This document shows positions 15,598 to 23,609 of a DNA stretch of 64,000 bases, in pieces. A model generated the notes under the pieces. It had not been told where the DNA came from. It saw nothing but the letters and a program-made list of their open reading frames with translations, and searched no databases. Numbering within the stretch: position 1 is the first letter of the stretch; the number at the start of each line of letters is the position of its first letter. The stretch is from contig JBJYZC010000005.1 of the NCBI GenBank assembly GCA_046263755.1, positions 1 to 64,000 on the forward strand, in the 5' to 3' direction. The DNA is from Lachnocurva sp029100405. GTDB taxonomy: Bacteria > Bacillota > Clostridia > Lachnospirales > Lachnospiraceae. Both the position numbers and the translations under genes were made by a program.

Positions 15598-16572
15598 TTA
15601 TAATCTATTGGAAGGAAAATAACAATTGAGAAGCAGATCGTAAAAACGGCTGCGGTCTTCGGTCGTCGAGTTGAAGATCTCATGCTTAGCGTTCGGGAAA
15701 CGCTCGATTCGAACCTGGGGATTCTCTTTTTGAAAACGGTCCTGTCCGCTGATATCCACCATTGTGTCCTTCCCTGCCTGTAAAATAAGGACCGGCACCC
15801 GGATCTTGTCTGCATTCTTATGAAAGACCTTCACGCCTTTCATAGATGCGATAGCCCAGCCGTAAGTTGCCGAAGATGTCTGATCGCAAGTGTTTTTAAG
15901 ACGCTGGTCAAACATATATTGATAGCGGGCAGGCGACAGCTGGGAAGAATGTTCGAAGTCAGCTTCCGGCGTAAAATCGTGACCACCCGGCGCATATTCT
16001 TTGGTTTTTCTCCGGATCCTGGCCAGAATTCCCATAAATACCGCCGCTGCTTTCGGGATCCCTCCATAATTAATTTCCAGCATGGGCGAAGACAGAATGG
16101 CTCGTTCAAAATCCTTTGGATATTGCTCGAGATAGAGGCCGCCGACCAGACCGCCCATGGAATGGGCAAAAAGAAGCAGGCGGTCGGAATGCATCTCTTT
16201 TTTTACTACCTGATCCACAAATGTCTTCTGATCCCGAACATATTCCATGAAGTCACTGACATGGACCTTGCAGCAATTCTCGCATTCTCTGTCAGAATGG
16301 CCATGTCCCCTCTGCTCCAGGAAAAAGATGCTGCATCCTTCCCGGAAGAGATAATAAGCCAGCTCATGATATTTACCGAAAAATTCGCAAAAGCCGTGGA
16401 AAATCACAACCGCTGCTCTTTCTTTCGGATGGAGCAGCTCATAATAGTGGAGGTTTATATTTCCCTCACCGGTCAGGTCACCTTCTTTCAGGTTCGACTG
16501 TATGACGGGAAGGGCAATGTTCCTCATCGAATCATAGAAATCATTTTCTCCAAAATAGGTTCTCTCACTCAT
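15598..16572 (-). CDS. Alpha/beta hydrolase, monoacylglycerol lipase/lysophospholipase type
   Basis: This 324-residue hydrolase has the serine-lipase nucleophile elbow in FAHSMGGLVGG, an oxyanion-hole segment VIFHGFCEFFGKY, the Asp in AGKDTMVDISGQ and the catalytic His in NAKHEIFN. The motif EQRGHGHSDRE is typical of the Hydrolase_4 group. No signal peptide is seen. It lies directly upstream of clpX (42 bases), probably without functional link. The substrate is likely a monoacyl lipid, by family only. Confidence 0.88.
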   Translation of the reverse strand: MSERTYFGENDFYDSMRNIALPVIQSNLKEGDLTGEGNINLHYYELLHPKERAAVVIFHGFCEFFGKYHELAYYLFREGCSIFFLEQRGHGHSDRECENCCKVHVSDFMEYVRDQKTFVDQVVKKEMHSDRLLLFAHSMGGLVGGLYLEQYPKDFERAILSSPMLEINYGGIPKAAAVFMGILARIRRKTKEYAPGGHDFTPEADFEHSSQLSPARYQYMFDQRLKNTCDQTSSATYGWAIASMKGVKVFHKNADKIRVPVLILQAGKDTMVDISGQDRFQKENPQVRIERFPNAKHEIFNSTTEDRSRFYDLLLNCYFPSNRL

Positions 16573-16663
16573 CTTTTTCTCCCCATGAGCTATGAAAGCT
16601 TTCCGCCGGATCCGTCAGCTAACTTTAAAGCCGTCAAGTGCCAATGCAAAATAATCAGCCGGA

Positions 16664-17440
16664 TCAGTTTGCATGCGTTATAACCTGTCTTGCCATATCC
16701 GGATCATTCGTGATGACGGCATCGACACCGGCCTTGACGCACATAGCGACGTATTCCTCTTTGTTGACTGTCCAGACATTCACTTCGAGCCCCTGTTTCT
16801 TACAGTCTTCCATGAAACCGGGGAACTGGATATTGTAGAGGGCCGGATGCAGGGCATTGACACCATGTGCCTTGCCATAGGACGGCATATCAATCGTTCC
16901 GTCTGCATAGAGGAAACCGACTTTTGCGTCCGGCTTTAAGCTATGGATCTTTTCAATCGTATAATGATTGAAAGAAGAATACAGGACCCGATCTTCCATG
17001 CCGCATTCCTCCGTCAGTTTCAGAATTTTTTCTTCCAGGCCCGGATAAAATACGATGCCGGTTTTCAACTCAATATTGATGGTCAGTCCTGTCGGCTTCA
17101 AAAGCTCGAAAACTTCCTTCATCGTCGGGATCTGAATGCTTTCATAGGAATCAAATAATTTGGCCTTCTTTACAACCTCGCCGCCCTGCATCAGGTTCTG
17201 ATAAGAAGCATCCAGTTTCCGAAGCTCCTCCAAAGTAAAATCTTTGACCCAGCCGCTTCCGTCCGTTGTCCGGTCGACCGTTTCGTCATGAATCACGACG
17301 ATTTCACCGTCTTTTGTCAACTGTACATCCAGCTCTACGCCGTCTGCTTTTTTGTTTACCGCTTCTTCAAAAGATGCCAGTGTATTTTCCGGAGCATAGC
17401 TGCTGGCTCCACGATGTGCCCAAACTTTAATATTCGACAT
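16664..17440 (-). CDS. Glycerophosphodiester phosphodiesterase family protein
   Basis: This 258-residue TIM-barrel enzyme hydrolyses glycerophosphodiesters to glycerol 3-phosphate and an alcohol. The metal and catalytic motifs are AHRGASSYAPENT and GVELDVQLTKDGEIVVIHDE, with both catalytic His present. ATG 17440 is preferred over the longer frame because of the AGGAGG site just before it. There is no secretion signal, so it is intracellular. It is divergent from the hydrolase gene at 17672. Confidence 0.93.
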   Translation of the reverse strand: MSNIKVWAHRGASSYAPENTLASFEEAVNKKADGVELDVQLTKDGEIVVIHDETVDRTTDGSGWVKDFTLEELRKLDASYQNLMQGGEVVKKAKLFDSYESIQIPTMKEVFELLKPTGLTINIELKTGIVFYPGLEEKILKLTEECGMEDRVLYSSFNHYTIEKIHSLKPDAKVGFLYADGTIDMPSYGKAHGVNALHPALYNIQFPGFMEDCKKQGLEVNVWTVNKEEYVAMCVKAGVDAVITNDPDMARQVITHAN

Positions 17441-17539
17441 AATTTTCCTCCTGTTCAAACTCACAGTCTGTCTCATTATAACACCTGCGATTCCATCCAT
17501 TGTGAATATTCTATGGAAATTTTTGTGGTGAAGGCACTT

Positions 17540-17669
17540 TTGACACTGTCATCACTTGCTTATTATGGTAACATATAAAGTTGCCTGAGGTTGCTTGAAC
17601 TTGCAGGAACAGTTCCTTGGAAACTAACCAGGCAAGTCTGAAATTAAATTGGAATTTTGAGGGAGAATT
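17540..17669 (+). promoter_or_regulatory. Probable promoter of the 17672 hydrolase gene
   Basis: TTGACA at 17540-17545 is followed by TATTAT at 17561-17566 (15-base spacing) or TATGGT at 17564-17569 (18-base spacing). A GAGGGAG ribosome site precedes the ATG at 17672. The spacing makes the -10 choice uncertain. Confidence 0.55.
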
Positions 17670-17671
17670 CT

Positions 17672-18394
17672 ATGTATTATATCCAGTTAAACGGACAGAT
17701 CATTGCTTATGAGAAAAGCGGTTTCGGCCCCCGTCCGCTCCTTCTTTTGCATGGAAATGGTGAGGATCATCATATTTTTGATGAACTTGTGCGGGTGATC
17801 GATCAGCAGAAATTTACGATCTATGCCATCGACAGCAGAGGTCATGGTGCATCCGCAGAGGCAAAGGATCTTCATTATCTTAATTTCGCCCTGGATGTCT
17901 CCCGCTTCATCACTTCTCTGGAGCTTGAAGATGTATTTATTGTCGGTTTCAGTGACGGAGCAATTATTGCTTTGATCCTTGCCAGCCTCCATCCGGATAT
18001 GCTTTCCGGCATGATCATCTGCGGTGCCAACCGCACCCCCGACGGCCTGACTCCAAAAGCCATTCGAATGATACGATCCGCTTATCGAAAAGACAAAAAT
18101 CCGCTGACCGCCATGATGTTAAGTGAGCCCAATATCCTGGATCGTGACCTGAAACGAATTTCTGTCCCGGTTCTGGTACTGGCAGGAGAACATGACATGA
18201 TAAAAAAAGAAGAGACGGAGGCCATCACCCGGGCTCTTCCCAACAGCCGGATGGAAATTCTTCCCGGTGAAAGTCATGACAGCTATGTCGTTCATTCCGA
18301 AAAGCTTCTTCCCTTCATCAATCGCTTTTATAAGGAGCATTTGACAGCTTATAAACTGAGACACCGGCCGTCTGATGCGGATCCGAAAATTTGA
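17672..18394 (+). CDS. Alpha/beta hydrolase
   Basis: This 240-residue hydrolase has LLLHGNGEDHHIF (oxyanion region), IDSRGHGAS, nucleophile elbow VGFSDGA, a late Asp in LAGEHDMI and the catalytic His in PGESHDSY. The ATG at 17672 is used because GAGGGAG lies before it; a TTG five codons upstream overlaps that site. It is one of few plus-strand genes and stands alone, ended by the terminator at 18421. The substrate is unknown. Confidence 0.88.
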   Translation: MYYIQLNGQIIAYEKSGFGPRPLLLLHGNGEDHHIFDELVRVIDQQKFTIYAIDSRGHGASAEAKDLHYLNFALDVSRFITSLELEDVFIVGFSDGAIIALILASLHPDMLSGMIICGANRTPDGLTPKAIRMIRSAYRKDKNPLTAMMLSEPNILDRDLKRISVPVLVLAGEHDMIKKEETEAITRALPNSRMEILPGESHDSYVVHSEKLLPFINRFYKEHLTAYKLRHRPSDADPKI

Positions 18395-18420
18395 TCTGCT
18401 ATGGATCTTAATGCATATAA

Positions 18421-18458
18421 AAAACCGATCGTGAAATCAGCTTCTCACGATCGGTTTT
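18421..18458. terminator. Bidirectional terminator between the hydrolase gene and dapB
   Basis: AAAACCGATCGTGA and TCACGATCGGTTTT form a perfect 14-bp stem with T-rich tails on both strands, in the gap of two convergent genes. Confidence 0.92.
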
Positions 18459-18473
18459 ATTAATGAAACCTAT

Positions 18474-18494
18474 ATTACGAAAACTATATTACGA
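18474..18494. repeat. Single copy of the ATATTACGATAT element
   Basis: TATATTACGA followed by TATATTACGATATTGGATT lies just after the terminator. These are half-sites of the palindromic repeat family found at 5205-5755, 28787-29040 and 59090-59315. Confidence 0.7.
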
Positions 18495-18528
18495 TATTGG
18501 ATTCCGTTTTCGCCCTGGTATCATGGTC

Positions 18529-19290
18529 TTACTTTGCAGCAATCACATCTGCCATGTCGTACATTCCGGCGGGCTTTCCTGCCAGGAATTTAGCTGCTTC
18601 TACCGCACCCTTGGCAAAAACGCCCTTGCTGTAAGCGGTATGACGAATGGTGATGACTTCATCCATTCCTGCAAAAATCACATCATGCTCACCCACAATA
18701 TTACCGCCCCGGATCGATGAAATACCGATCTCCTTAGGATCTCTCTTGGCTCTCCGGTCATGACGGTCATAGATATAAGTATAATCGCCGCCGGAAGCCT
18801 CATTTACCGCATCTGCCAATGCAAGGGCAGTTCCGCTCGGAGCATCCAGCTTCTGATTATGATGCTTTTCCAGGATCTCTACATCAAATCCGGCAGGCAC
18901 AAAGATCTGAGAAGCCTTCTTTAAGAGGTCAAGGATCGCATTGATCCCGAGAGACATATTGGCAGAACGAAGAACTGCCGTTTTCTTAGCAGCTTCCTCT
19001 ACCTTTTTCAACTGCTCATCAGAAAGACCGGTGGTGCAGAGAACGACCGGCATGGTCTTCTTTTCACAAAAAGATAAAAGATCGTCGATTGCAGCTGCAT
19101 TGGAGAAATCGATGACTGCATCTGCAGCTAGATCACACTCAAAAAGGCTGGAAAAGACCGGATAACTGTTCTCTAGGCCCAGGTACTTATCCACGCCGGC
19201 GACAACTTCCATATCCGGATCATTTGCAATAATATCGGTAAGAACACGGCCCATATGACCGTTGCATCCATGAAGAATTACTTTTGTCAT
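18529..19290 (-). CDS. dapB: 4-hydroxy-tetrahydrodipicolinate reductase
   Basis: It catalyses the second step of the branch to diaminopimelate and lysine, NAD(P)H-dependent. The 253-residue enzyme has the nucleotide motif HGCNGHMGRVL at its N-terminus and the substrate/catalytic motif ILEKHHNQKLDAPSGTAL (with the key His-His pair and Lys). It lies 24 bases after dapA in a two-gene operon. The product supplies peptidoglycan and lysine. Confidence 0.97.
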   Translation of the reverse strand: MTKVILHGCNGHMGRVLTDIIANDPDMEVVAGVDKYLGLENSYPVFSSLFECDLAADAVIDFSNAAAIDDLLSFCEKKTMPVVLCTTGLSDEQLKKVEEAAKKTAVLRSANMSLGINAILDLLKKASQIFVPAGFDVEILEKHHNQKLDAPSGTALALADAVNEASGGDYTYIYDRHDRRAKRDPKEIGISSIRGGNIVGEHDVIFAGMDEVITIRHTAYSKGVFAKGAVEAAKFLAGKPAGMYDMADVIAAK

Positions 19291-19314
19291 ATCATCTTTT
19301 CCCTTTCCAAAGAC

Positions 19315-20205
19315 TTACAGCAGTCCATACTCCTGCATGGCCTTCTCCAGACCACGGGCCTTTTCCTCTGACATTTCGAACATAGGTGCCCTGAGAGGTC
19401 CGACATCCATTCCCATGAGATTCATGGCCTTCTTAACAGGAATCGGGTTCACTTCCGAGAAGAGAGCGTCAACCAGAGGAATCAGACGAAGCTGCATCTT
19501 TCTGGCCTTTTCTGTATCTCCATCCAGATAAGCCATGATCATATCATGCTCATCTTTCGGAGCGATGTTAGAAACAACGGAAATACAGCCGATACCTCCC
19601 ATGGAAAGGATCGGTACGACAAGACCGTCTTCTCCGGAATAGAGATCCAATTTGCCATCGCAGAGATTCATCATATGTGCCGTCTGAGAAAGGTCTCCGA
19701 CCGCATCCTTGATGGCAACGACATTTTCATTTCGATCGATGATGGCCTTGACCGTCTCCGGCTGGATATTGGTACCGGTCCGGCTGGGCACATTGTACAT
19801 AATGATCGGAAGCTTGGTTTCTCTGGCGATCATGCTGTAATGCTCTATGAGGCCCTGCTGGGTTGCCTTGTTATAATAAGGAGTAACGACTAACGCGCCA
19901 TCACAGCCGGCGCTTTCCGCTTCCTTTGTGAGTTCAATCGCGGTCTTGGTACAGTTGGAGCCTGTTCCTGCCACAACAGGGATCCGATGCTTTGTAAATT
20001 TAACGGCTGCAGCGATGACTTTCTTATGCTCTTCCATGGTCAAAGTAGCGCCCTCACCGGTCGTTCCGGCTATGACAATGCAATCTGTGCCGCCCTTGAT
20101 CTGGTCATCGATAATCTCTTCGAGCTTATCGTAATTCACTTCCATCTCACTTGTATTCTTCATCGGTGTAACAATAGCGACACCGGCACCTTTAAAAATC
20201 GCCAT
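19315..20205 (-). CDS. dapA: 4-hydroxy-tetrahydrodipicolinate synthase
   Basis: It condenses pyruvate with aspartate semialdehyde. This 296-residue TIM-barrel lyase has the GTTGEGATLT motif, the catalytic Tyr in VVTPYYNKATQ and the Schiff-base Lys in NVVAIKDAVGD. It is first in the dapA-dapB operon, transcribed from a clear promoter at 20241-20269. The leader of about 30 nt is too short for a lysine riboswitch. Confidence 0.97.
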   Translation of the reverse strand: MAIFKGAGVAIVTPMKNTSEMEVNYDKLEEIIDDQIKGGTDCIVIAGTTGEGATLTMEEHKKVIAAAVKFTKHRIPVVAGTGSNCTKTAIELTKEAESAGCDGALVVTPYYNKATQQGLIEHYSMIARETKLPIIMYNVPSRTGTNIQPETVKAIIDRNENVVAIKDAVGDLSQTAHMMNLCDGKLDLYSGEDGLVVPILSMGGIGCISVVSNIAPKDEHDMIMAYLDGDTEKARKMQLRLIPLVDALFSEVNPIPVKKAMNLMGMDVGPLRAPMFEMSEEKARGLEKAMQEYGLL

Positions 20206-20240
20206 AATGGTCTCCTCTCATAAAGACTTTATTCCATAAA

Positions 20241-20269
20241 AGTCTACACTTCAGCCGCCGGACTGTCAA
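20241..20269 (-). promoter_or_regulatory. dapAB promoter
   Basis: On the minus strand TTGACA (plus 20264-20269) and TAGACT (20241-20246) are 17 bases apart. A GAGAGGAG site follows before the dapA ATG. Confidence 0.8.
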
Positions 20270-20357
20270 TGTGTTGATGAGACAAACTGTCTGCAAATTT
20301 TATGCAAATTTTTCCTGTTCCATCCGCTAGGGCACAAATACCGTCAAAAACTTCCTA

Positions 20358-20385
20358 TTGAAAATCCGATTTCCTGTGATAGAAT
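20358..20385 (+). promoter_or_regulatory. typA promoter
   Basis: TTGAAA at 20358-20363 and TAGAAT at 20380-20385, spacing 16, lie about 70 bases before the typA start. Confidence 0.7.
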
Positions 20386-20452
20386 AAATTAGTTGTTTTA
20401 TGATTACAGAGTCAAAAGTATGCCGTAAGGCATGTAAGAAAGTGTGTATCGA

Positions 20453-22291
20453 ATGATAAAGACGAGAGACGACATTCGTAATGTAGCAATTATCGCCCAT
20501 GTCGATCATGGTAAAACCACTCTGGTCGATGAGCTTCTGAAGCAGAGCGGCGTCTTCCGTGACAATCAGACAGTGGAAGACCGGGTCATGGACTCCAACG
20601 CCATCGAGCGTGAAAGAGGAATCACCATCCTGTCCAAGAATACCGCTGTTGAATATAAGGGCGTGAAGATCAATATTGTCGACACCCCGGGCCATGCGGA
20701 TTTTGGTGGTGAAGTTGAGCGTGTCCTTAAGATGGTAGACGGCGTTATCCTGGTCGTAGATGCTTTCGAAGGTGTTATGCCTCAGACCAAGTTCGTATTG
20801 ATGAAAGCCCTGTCTCTGGATCTTCCGGTAATCGTCTGCGTCAACAAGCTGGACCGTCCGGATGCACGTCCCGAAGAGGTGGAGGATGAAGTTCTTGAGC
20901 TCTTCATGGATCTGGATGCCAGTGATGAACAGCTGGATGCGCCCTTCGTTTTCGCTTCTGCTCGTGAAGGTTACGCCATCAAGAATCTCAACGATGAAAA
21001 AGTAGACATGAAGCCTCTCTTCGATACCATTCTGGACTATATTCCTGCACCGAAGGGGGATCCGGATGCCAATACTCAGGTTCTGATCTCTACCATCGAC
21101 TATAATGAATTCGTCGGCAGGATCGGTATCGGAAAGGTTTCTAACGGTGCCTTAAAGGTCAATATGGATGCAGTCGTTGTCAACCATCACGATCCCGATA
21201 AATCCGAGAAGGTTCGTATCACCAAGCTTTTTGAATTCGATGGCTTAAAGAGAGTTCCGGTCGAGGAGGCCAAGATCGGTTCCATCGTTGCGATTTCCGG
21301 AATCGGCGACCTGAAGATCGGGGATACGATTTGCGGTACCAATGGGGATCCGGTCTCCATTCCTTTCCAGAAGATCTCCGAGCCGACCATCTCCATGAAT
21401 TTCGTGATCAACGACTCTCCTTTCGCCGGTCAGGAAGGTAAGTTCGTTACGTCCCGTCATCTGAGAGACCGTCTCTATAAGGAATTGAACACCGATGTGT
21501 CCCTTCGTGTCGAAGATACTGAATCTCCCGATACTTTCAAGGTCAGCGGACGTGGAGAACTTCATCTGTCCGTATTGATCGAGACCATGCGACGTGAAGG
21601 TTACGAATTTGCTGTTTCAAAGCCCGAAGTCATCTTCCATACCGATGAGAATGGAAAGAAGACCGAACCCATCGAGATCGCCTATGTCGATGTTCCGGAT
21701 GAGTATTCCGGAGCCGTCATCTCCGCTCTCTCCCAGAGAAAGGGAGAGCTTCGGAACATGGGTGCCATCAATGCCGGTTTCACCCGTCTGGAGTTCCGGA
21801 TTCCTTCCCGTGGACTGATCGGTTTCCGTGGCGACTTCATGACCATGACGAAGGGTACCGGCGTTATCAATACCATGTTCGACTGCTATGAGCCTTACAA
21901 GGGAGATATCGCATTCCGTGAAAACGGTTCCCTCATTGCATTTGAGACCGGCGTCTCCGTTACCTATGGTCTCTTCGCTGCACAGGACCGTGGAACCCTC
22001 TTCATCGGACCCGGCGAAAAGGTTTATTCCGGCATGATCATCGGCGAGTCCAACCGTCCTCAGGACATCGAGATCAATGTCTGCAAGAAGAAGCATCTGA
22101 CCAATACCCGTACTTCTTCCTCGGATGAAGCCCTGACTCTGACACCGCCGACCATCCTCTCACTCGAGCAGGCAATGGATTATATCGATGTCGACGAGCT
22201 TCTGGAGGTCACTCCTGAGAGCCTTCGGATACGAAAGAAGATCCTGGATCCCCGGGAACGTAAGAGAGCAGGTTTCCGTAAGGAAGGTTAA
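20453..22291 (+). CDS. typA: Ribosome-associated translational GTPase TypA/BipA
   Basis: This 612-residue GTPase binds the ribosome and assists its assembly and stress adaptation. The G domain shows G1 AHVDHGKTT, switch GITILSKNTA, G3 DTPGHADFGGEV and G4 NKLDRPDAR. Domains II, III, V and a TypA-specific C-terminal domain with IDVDELLEVTPESLRIRKK follow. ATG 20453 gives the family-typical start KTRDDIRNVAIIAHVDHG; a GTG three codons upstream is possible. The Shine-Dalgarno is weak for either. Confidence 0.97.
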   Translation: MIKTRDDIRNVAIIAHVDHGKTTLVDELLKQSGVFRDNQTVEDRVMDSNAIERERGITILSKNTAVEYKGVKINIVDTPGHADFGGEVERVLKMVDGVILVVDAFEGVMPQTKFVLMKALSLDLPVIVCVNKLDRPDARPEEVEDEVLELFMDLDASDEQLDAPFVFASAREGYAIKNLNDEKVDMKPLFDTILDYIPAPKGDPDANTQVLISTIDYNEFVGRIGIGKVSNGALKVNMDAVVVNHHDPDKSEKVRITKLFEFDGLKRVPVEEAKIGSIVAISGIGDLKIGDTICGTNGDPVSIPFQKISEPTISMNFVINDSPFAGQEGKFVTSRHLRDRLYKELNTDVSLRVEDTESPDTFKVSGRGELHLSVLIETMRREGYEFAVSKPEVIFHTDENGKKTEPIEIAYVDVPDEYSGAVISALSQRKGELRNMGAINAGFTRLEFRIPSRGLIGFRGDFMTMTKGTGVINTMFDCYEPYKGDIAFRENGSLIAFETGVSVTYGLFAAQDRGTLFIGPGEKVYSGMIIGESNRPQDIEINVCKKKHLTNTRTSSSDEALTLTPPTILSLEQAMDYIDVDELLEVTPESLRIRKKILDPRERKRAGFRKEG

Positions 22292-22372
22292 TTCGGTTGA
22301 TGTATTTCCAGTCCAGGCTGATAAAGCATTCCGGATCCGTTTCTTCTGACCGATAGATCCAATAAAATAAAG

Positions 22373-22446
22373 ACACCCGGCTTGATATGTATCCTCCTAA
22401 CTGGTTTGTCCAGTAAAGAGGGTACATATCAGGTCGGGTGTTTTTT
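22373..22446. terminator. Very long hairpin terminator between typA and the GH25 gene
   Basis: Arms of 32 bases at 22373-22404 and 22410-22441 pair with five differences, three of them G-U wobbles on the plus strand, around a five-base loop. Six T follow on the plus strand and a T-rich tail on the minus strand. The genes are convergent, so it can serve both. Confidence 0.88.
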
Positions 22447-22496
22447 CATCTGTCCTTCTACCGTATCAAAATTCCCTTTGATACTTCTGTCATTTT

Positions 22497-23540
22497 CTAC
22501 TTATGATCTTTCTCTTCAAATTGGATATCGAGATCCACCGGGCCGTCGATGCCATCTACCGTTCCCGTGGCCGAATACTGCCAGCAGAAATATTTATAAG
22601 GGCTCTGTGGCAAAGGTTCATAATCTGCATACCAGACAGGGATGTCATTCAAAGCGATCTTCTCCATATCGATCTTATTGGCCTGCCACTCCATATTTAA
22701 ATAAAGGGCCGGCTGATAGCCCGCCTTCCGGATCGCTTCCGCGAAAGCAATGGCATTCTTTGTGAACTGCTTACCGGAAACCGAATCGGTCCGCGCCTTA
22801 CCGCCGCCAATCTTCTCCGGATCGAAGACGATCGGCAGATCTAATTTTGTCTTACCCAGATTTTTCAGAAGGAATGCCGCCTCTTCCTCTGCTTCCTTCA
22901 CGGATACAGCCTGTGAGAAGAAATATAGACCAATGTCAAGGCCTGCCGCTTTCGCTTCTTTTAAGTTCTTCTGAAACTTTTTATCGACGACAAGCTTTCC
23001 ATCCTTGCCATAGCCCCGGTAACCCATACGAATATAGACAAAGGAGACTCCGGATTTCTTCACTTTCTTCCAGTTGATATCACCCTGGTGATAAGAGACA
23101 TCAATTCCCAGACGTCCCTTCACCTGATCATCGCTATAAGTCAGCTTTCCCTGATCAAGATAGCCGATATGCGTCCCCTGACTGCCTTTGGTCTTCGGAA
23201 ACTTTGCAGCATCCGTTTCATCCAGTGCTTTCCCGGACAGATCAGCTTCGTAGATCTTGCCATACAAATCATACAGGGACTTCCCATCTAAGCGAAAGGA
23301 CTTGACATCGATCGTATTCTTGAATGCCTTGCGATCCAGATTAAAAGTATAGCTTTTGCCATTGGCATCAATGAAGTGATAGATTTTTTCGCTTCCAACC
23401 TCTTCGCTCTTCACTTCCGTGTTTTTTTTCTTCTGAAAAATCAGATTACCGGCAATCAGAAGAATCAAAGCAAGTAATATGACAAGGATCAGGATCAGCT
23501 TTTGTTTTTTTGTCATGACTCCGGATGGTTTCAAATTCAT
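22497..23540 (-). CDS. Membrane-anchored GH25 family muramidase (lysozyme-like)
   Basis: This 347-residue protein has an N-terminal transmembrane anchor (about 12-31, LILILVILLALILLIAGNLI), an extracytoplasmic linker domain of about 110 residues, and a GH25 barrel starting GIDVSYHQGDINWKKV. The catalytic acid pair is in IVFDPEK, and the barrel ends with IPVWYADYEPL and YFCWQYSATGTVDGI. Such enzymes cleave peptidoglycan between MurNAc and GlcNAc. AAAGGA before ATG 23540 supports this start. It lies just behind the thrS terminator, so expression may depend on read-through. Confidence 0.9.
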   Translation of the reverse strand: MNLKPSGVMTKKQKLILILVILLALILLIAGNLIFQKKKNTEVKSEEVGSEKIYHFIDANGKSYTFNLDRKAFKNTIDVKSFRLDGKSLYDLYGKIYEADLSGKALDETDAAKFPKTKGSQGTHIGYLDQGKLTYSDDQVKGRLGIDVSYHQGDINWKKVKKSGVSFVYIRMGYRGYGKDGKLVVDKKFQKNLKEAKAAGLDIGLYFFSQAVSVKEAEEEAAFLLKNLGKTKLDLPIVFDPEKIGGGKARTDSVSGKQFTKNAIAFAEAIRKAGYQPALYLNMEWQANKIDMEKIALNDIPVWYADYEPLPQSPYKYFCWQYSATGTVDGIDGPVDLDIQFEEKDHK

Positions 23541-23563
23541 GCGGTCCTTTCTCTTTCAAGGAA

Positions 23564-23597
23564 TAAAAAAATCCGGGTTCAAAATCTGAACCCGGAA
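23564..23597 (-). terminator. Terminator after thrS
   Basis: TCCGGGTTCA and TGAACCCGGA form a perfect stem around a five-base loop, with a run of seven T on the minus strand. It ends only about 24 bases before the next start codon at 23540. Confidence 0.9.
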
Positions 23598-23609
23598 TAA
23601 AAATTTGCC

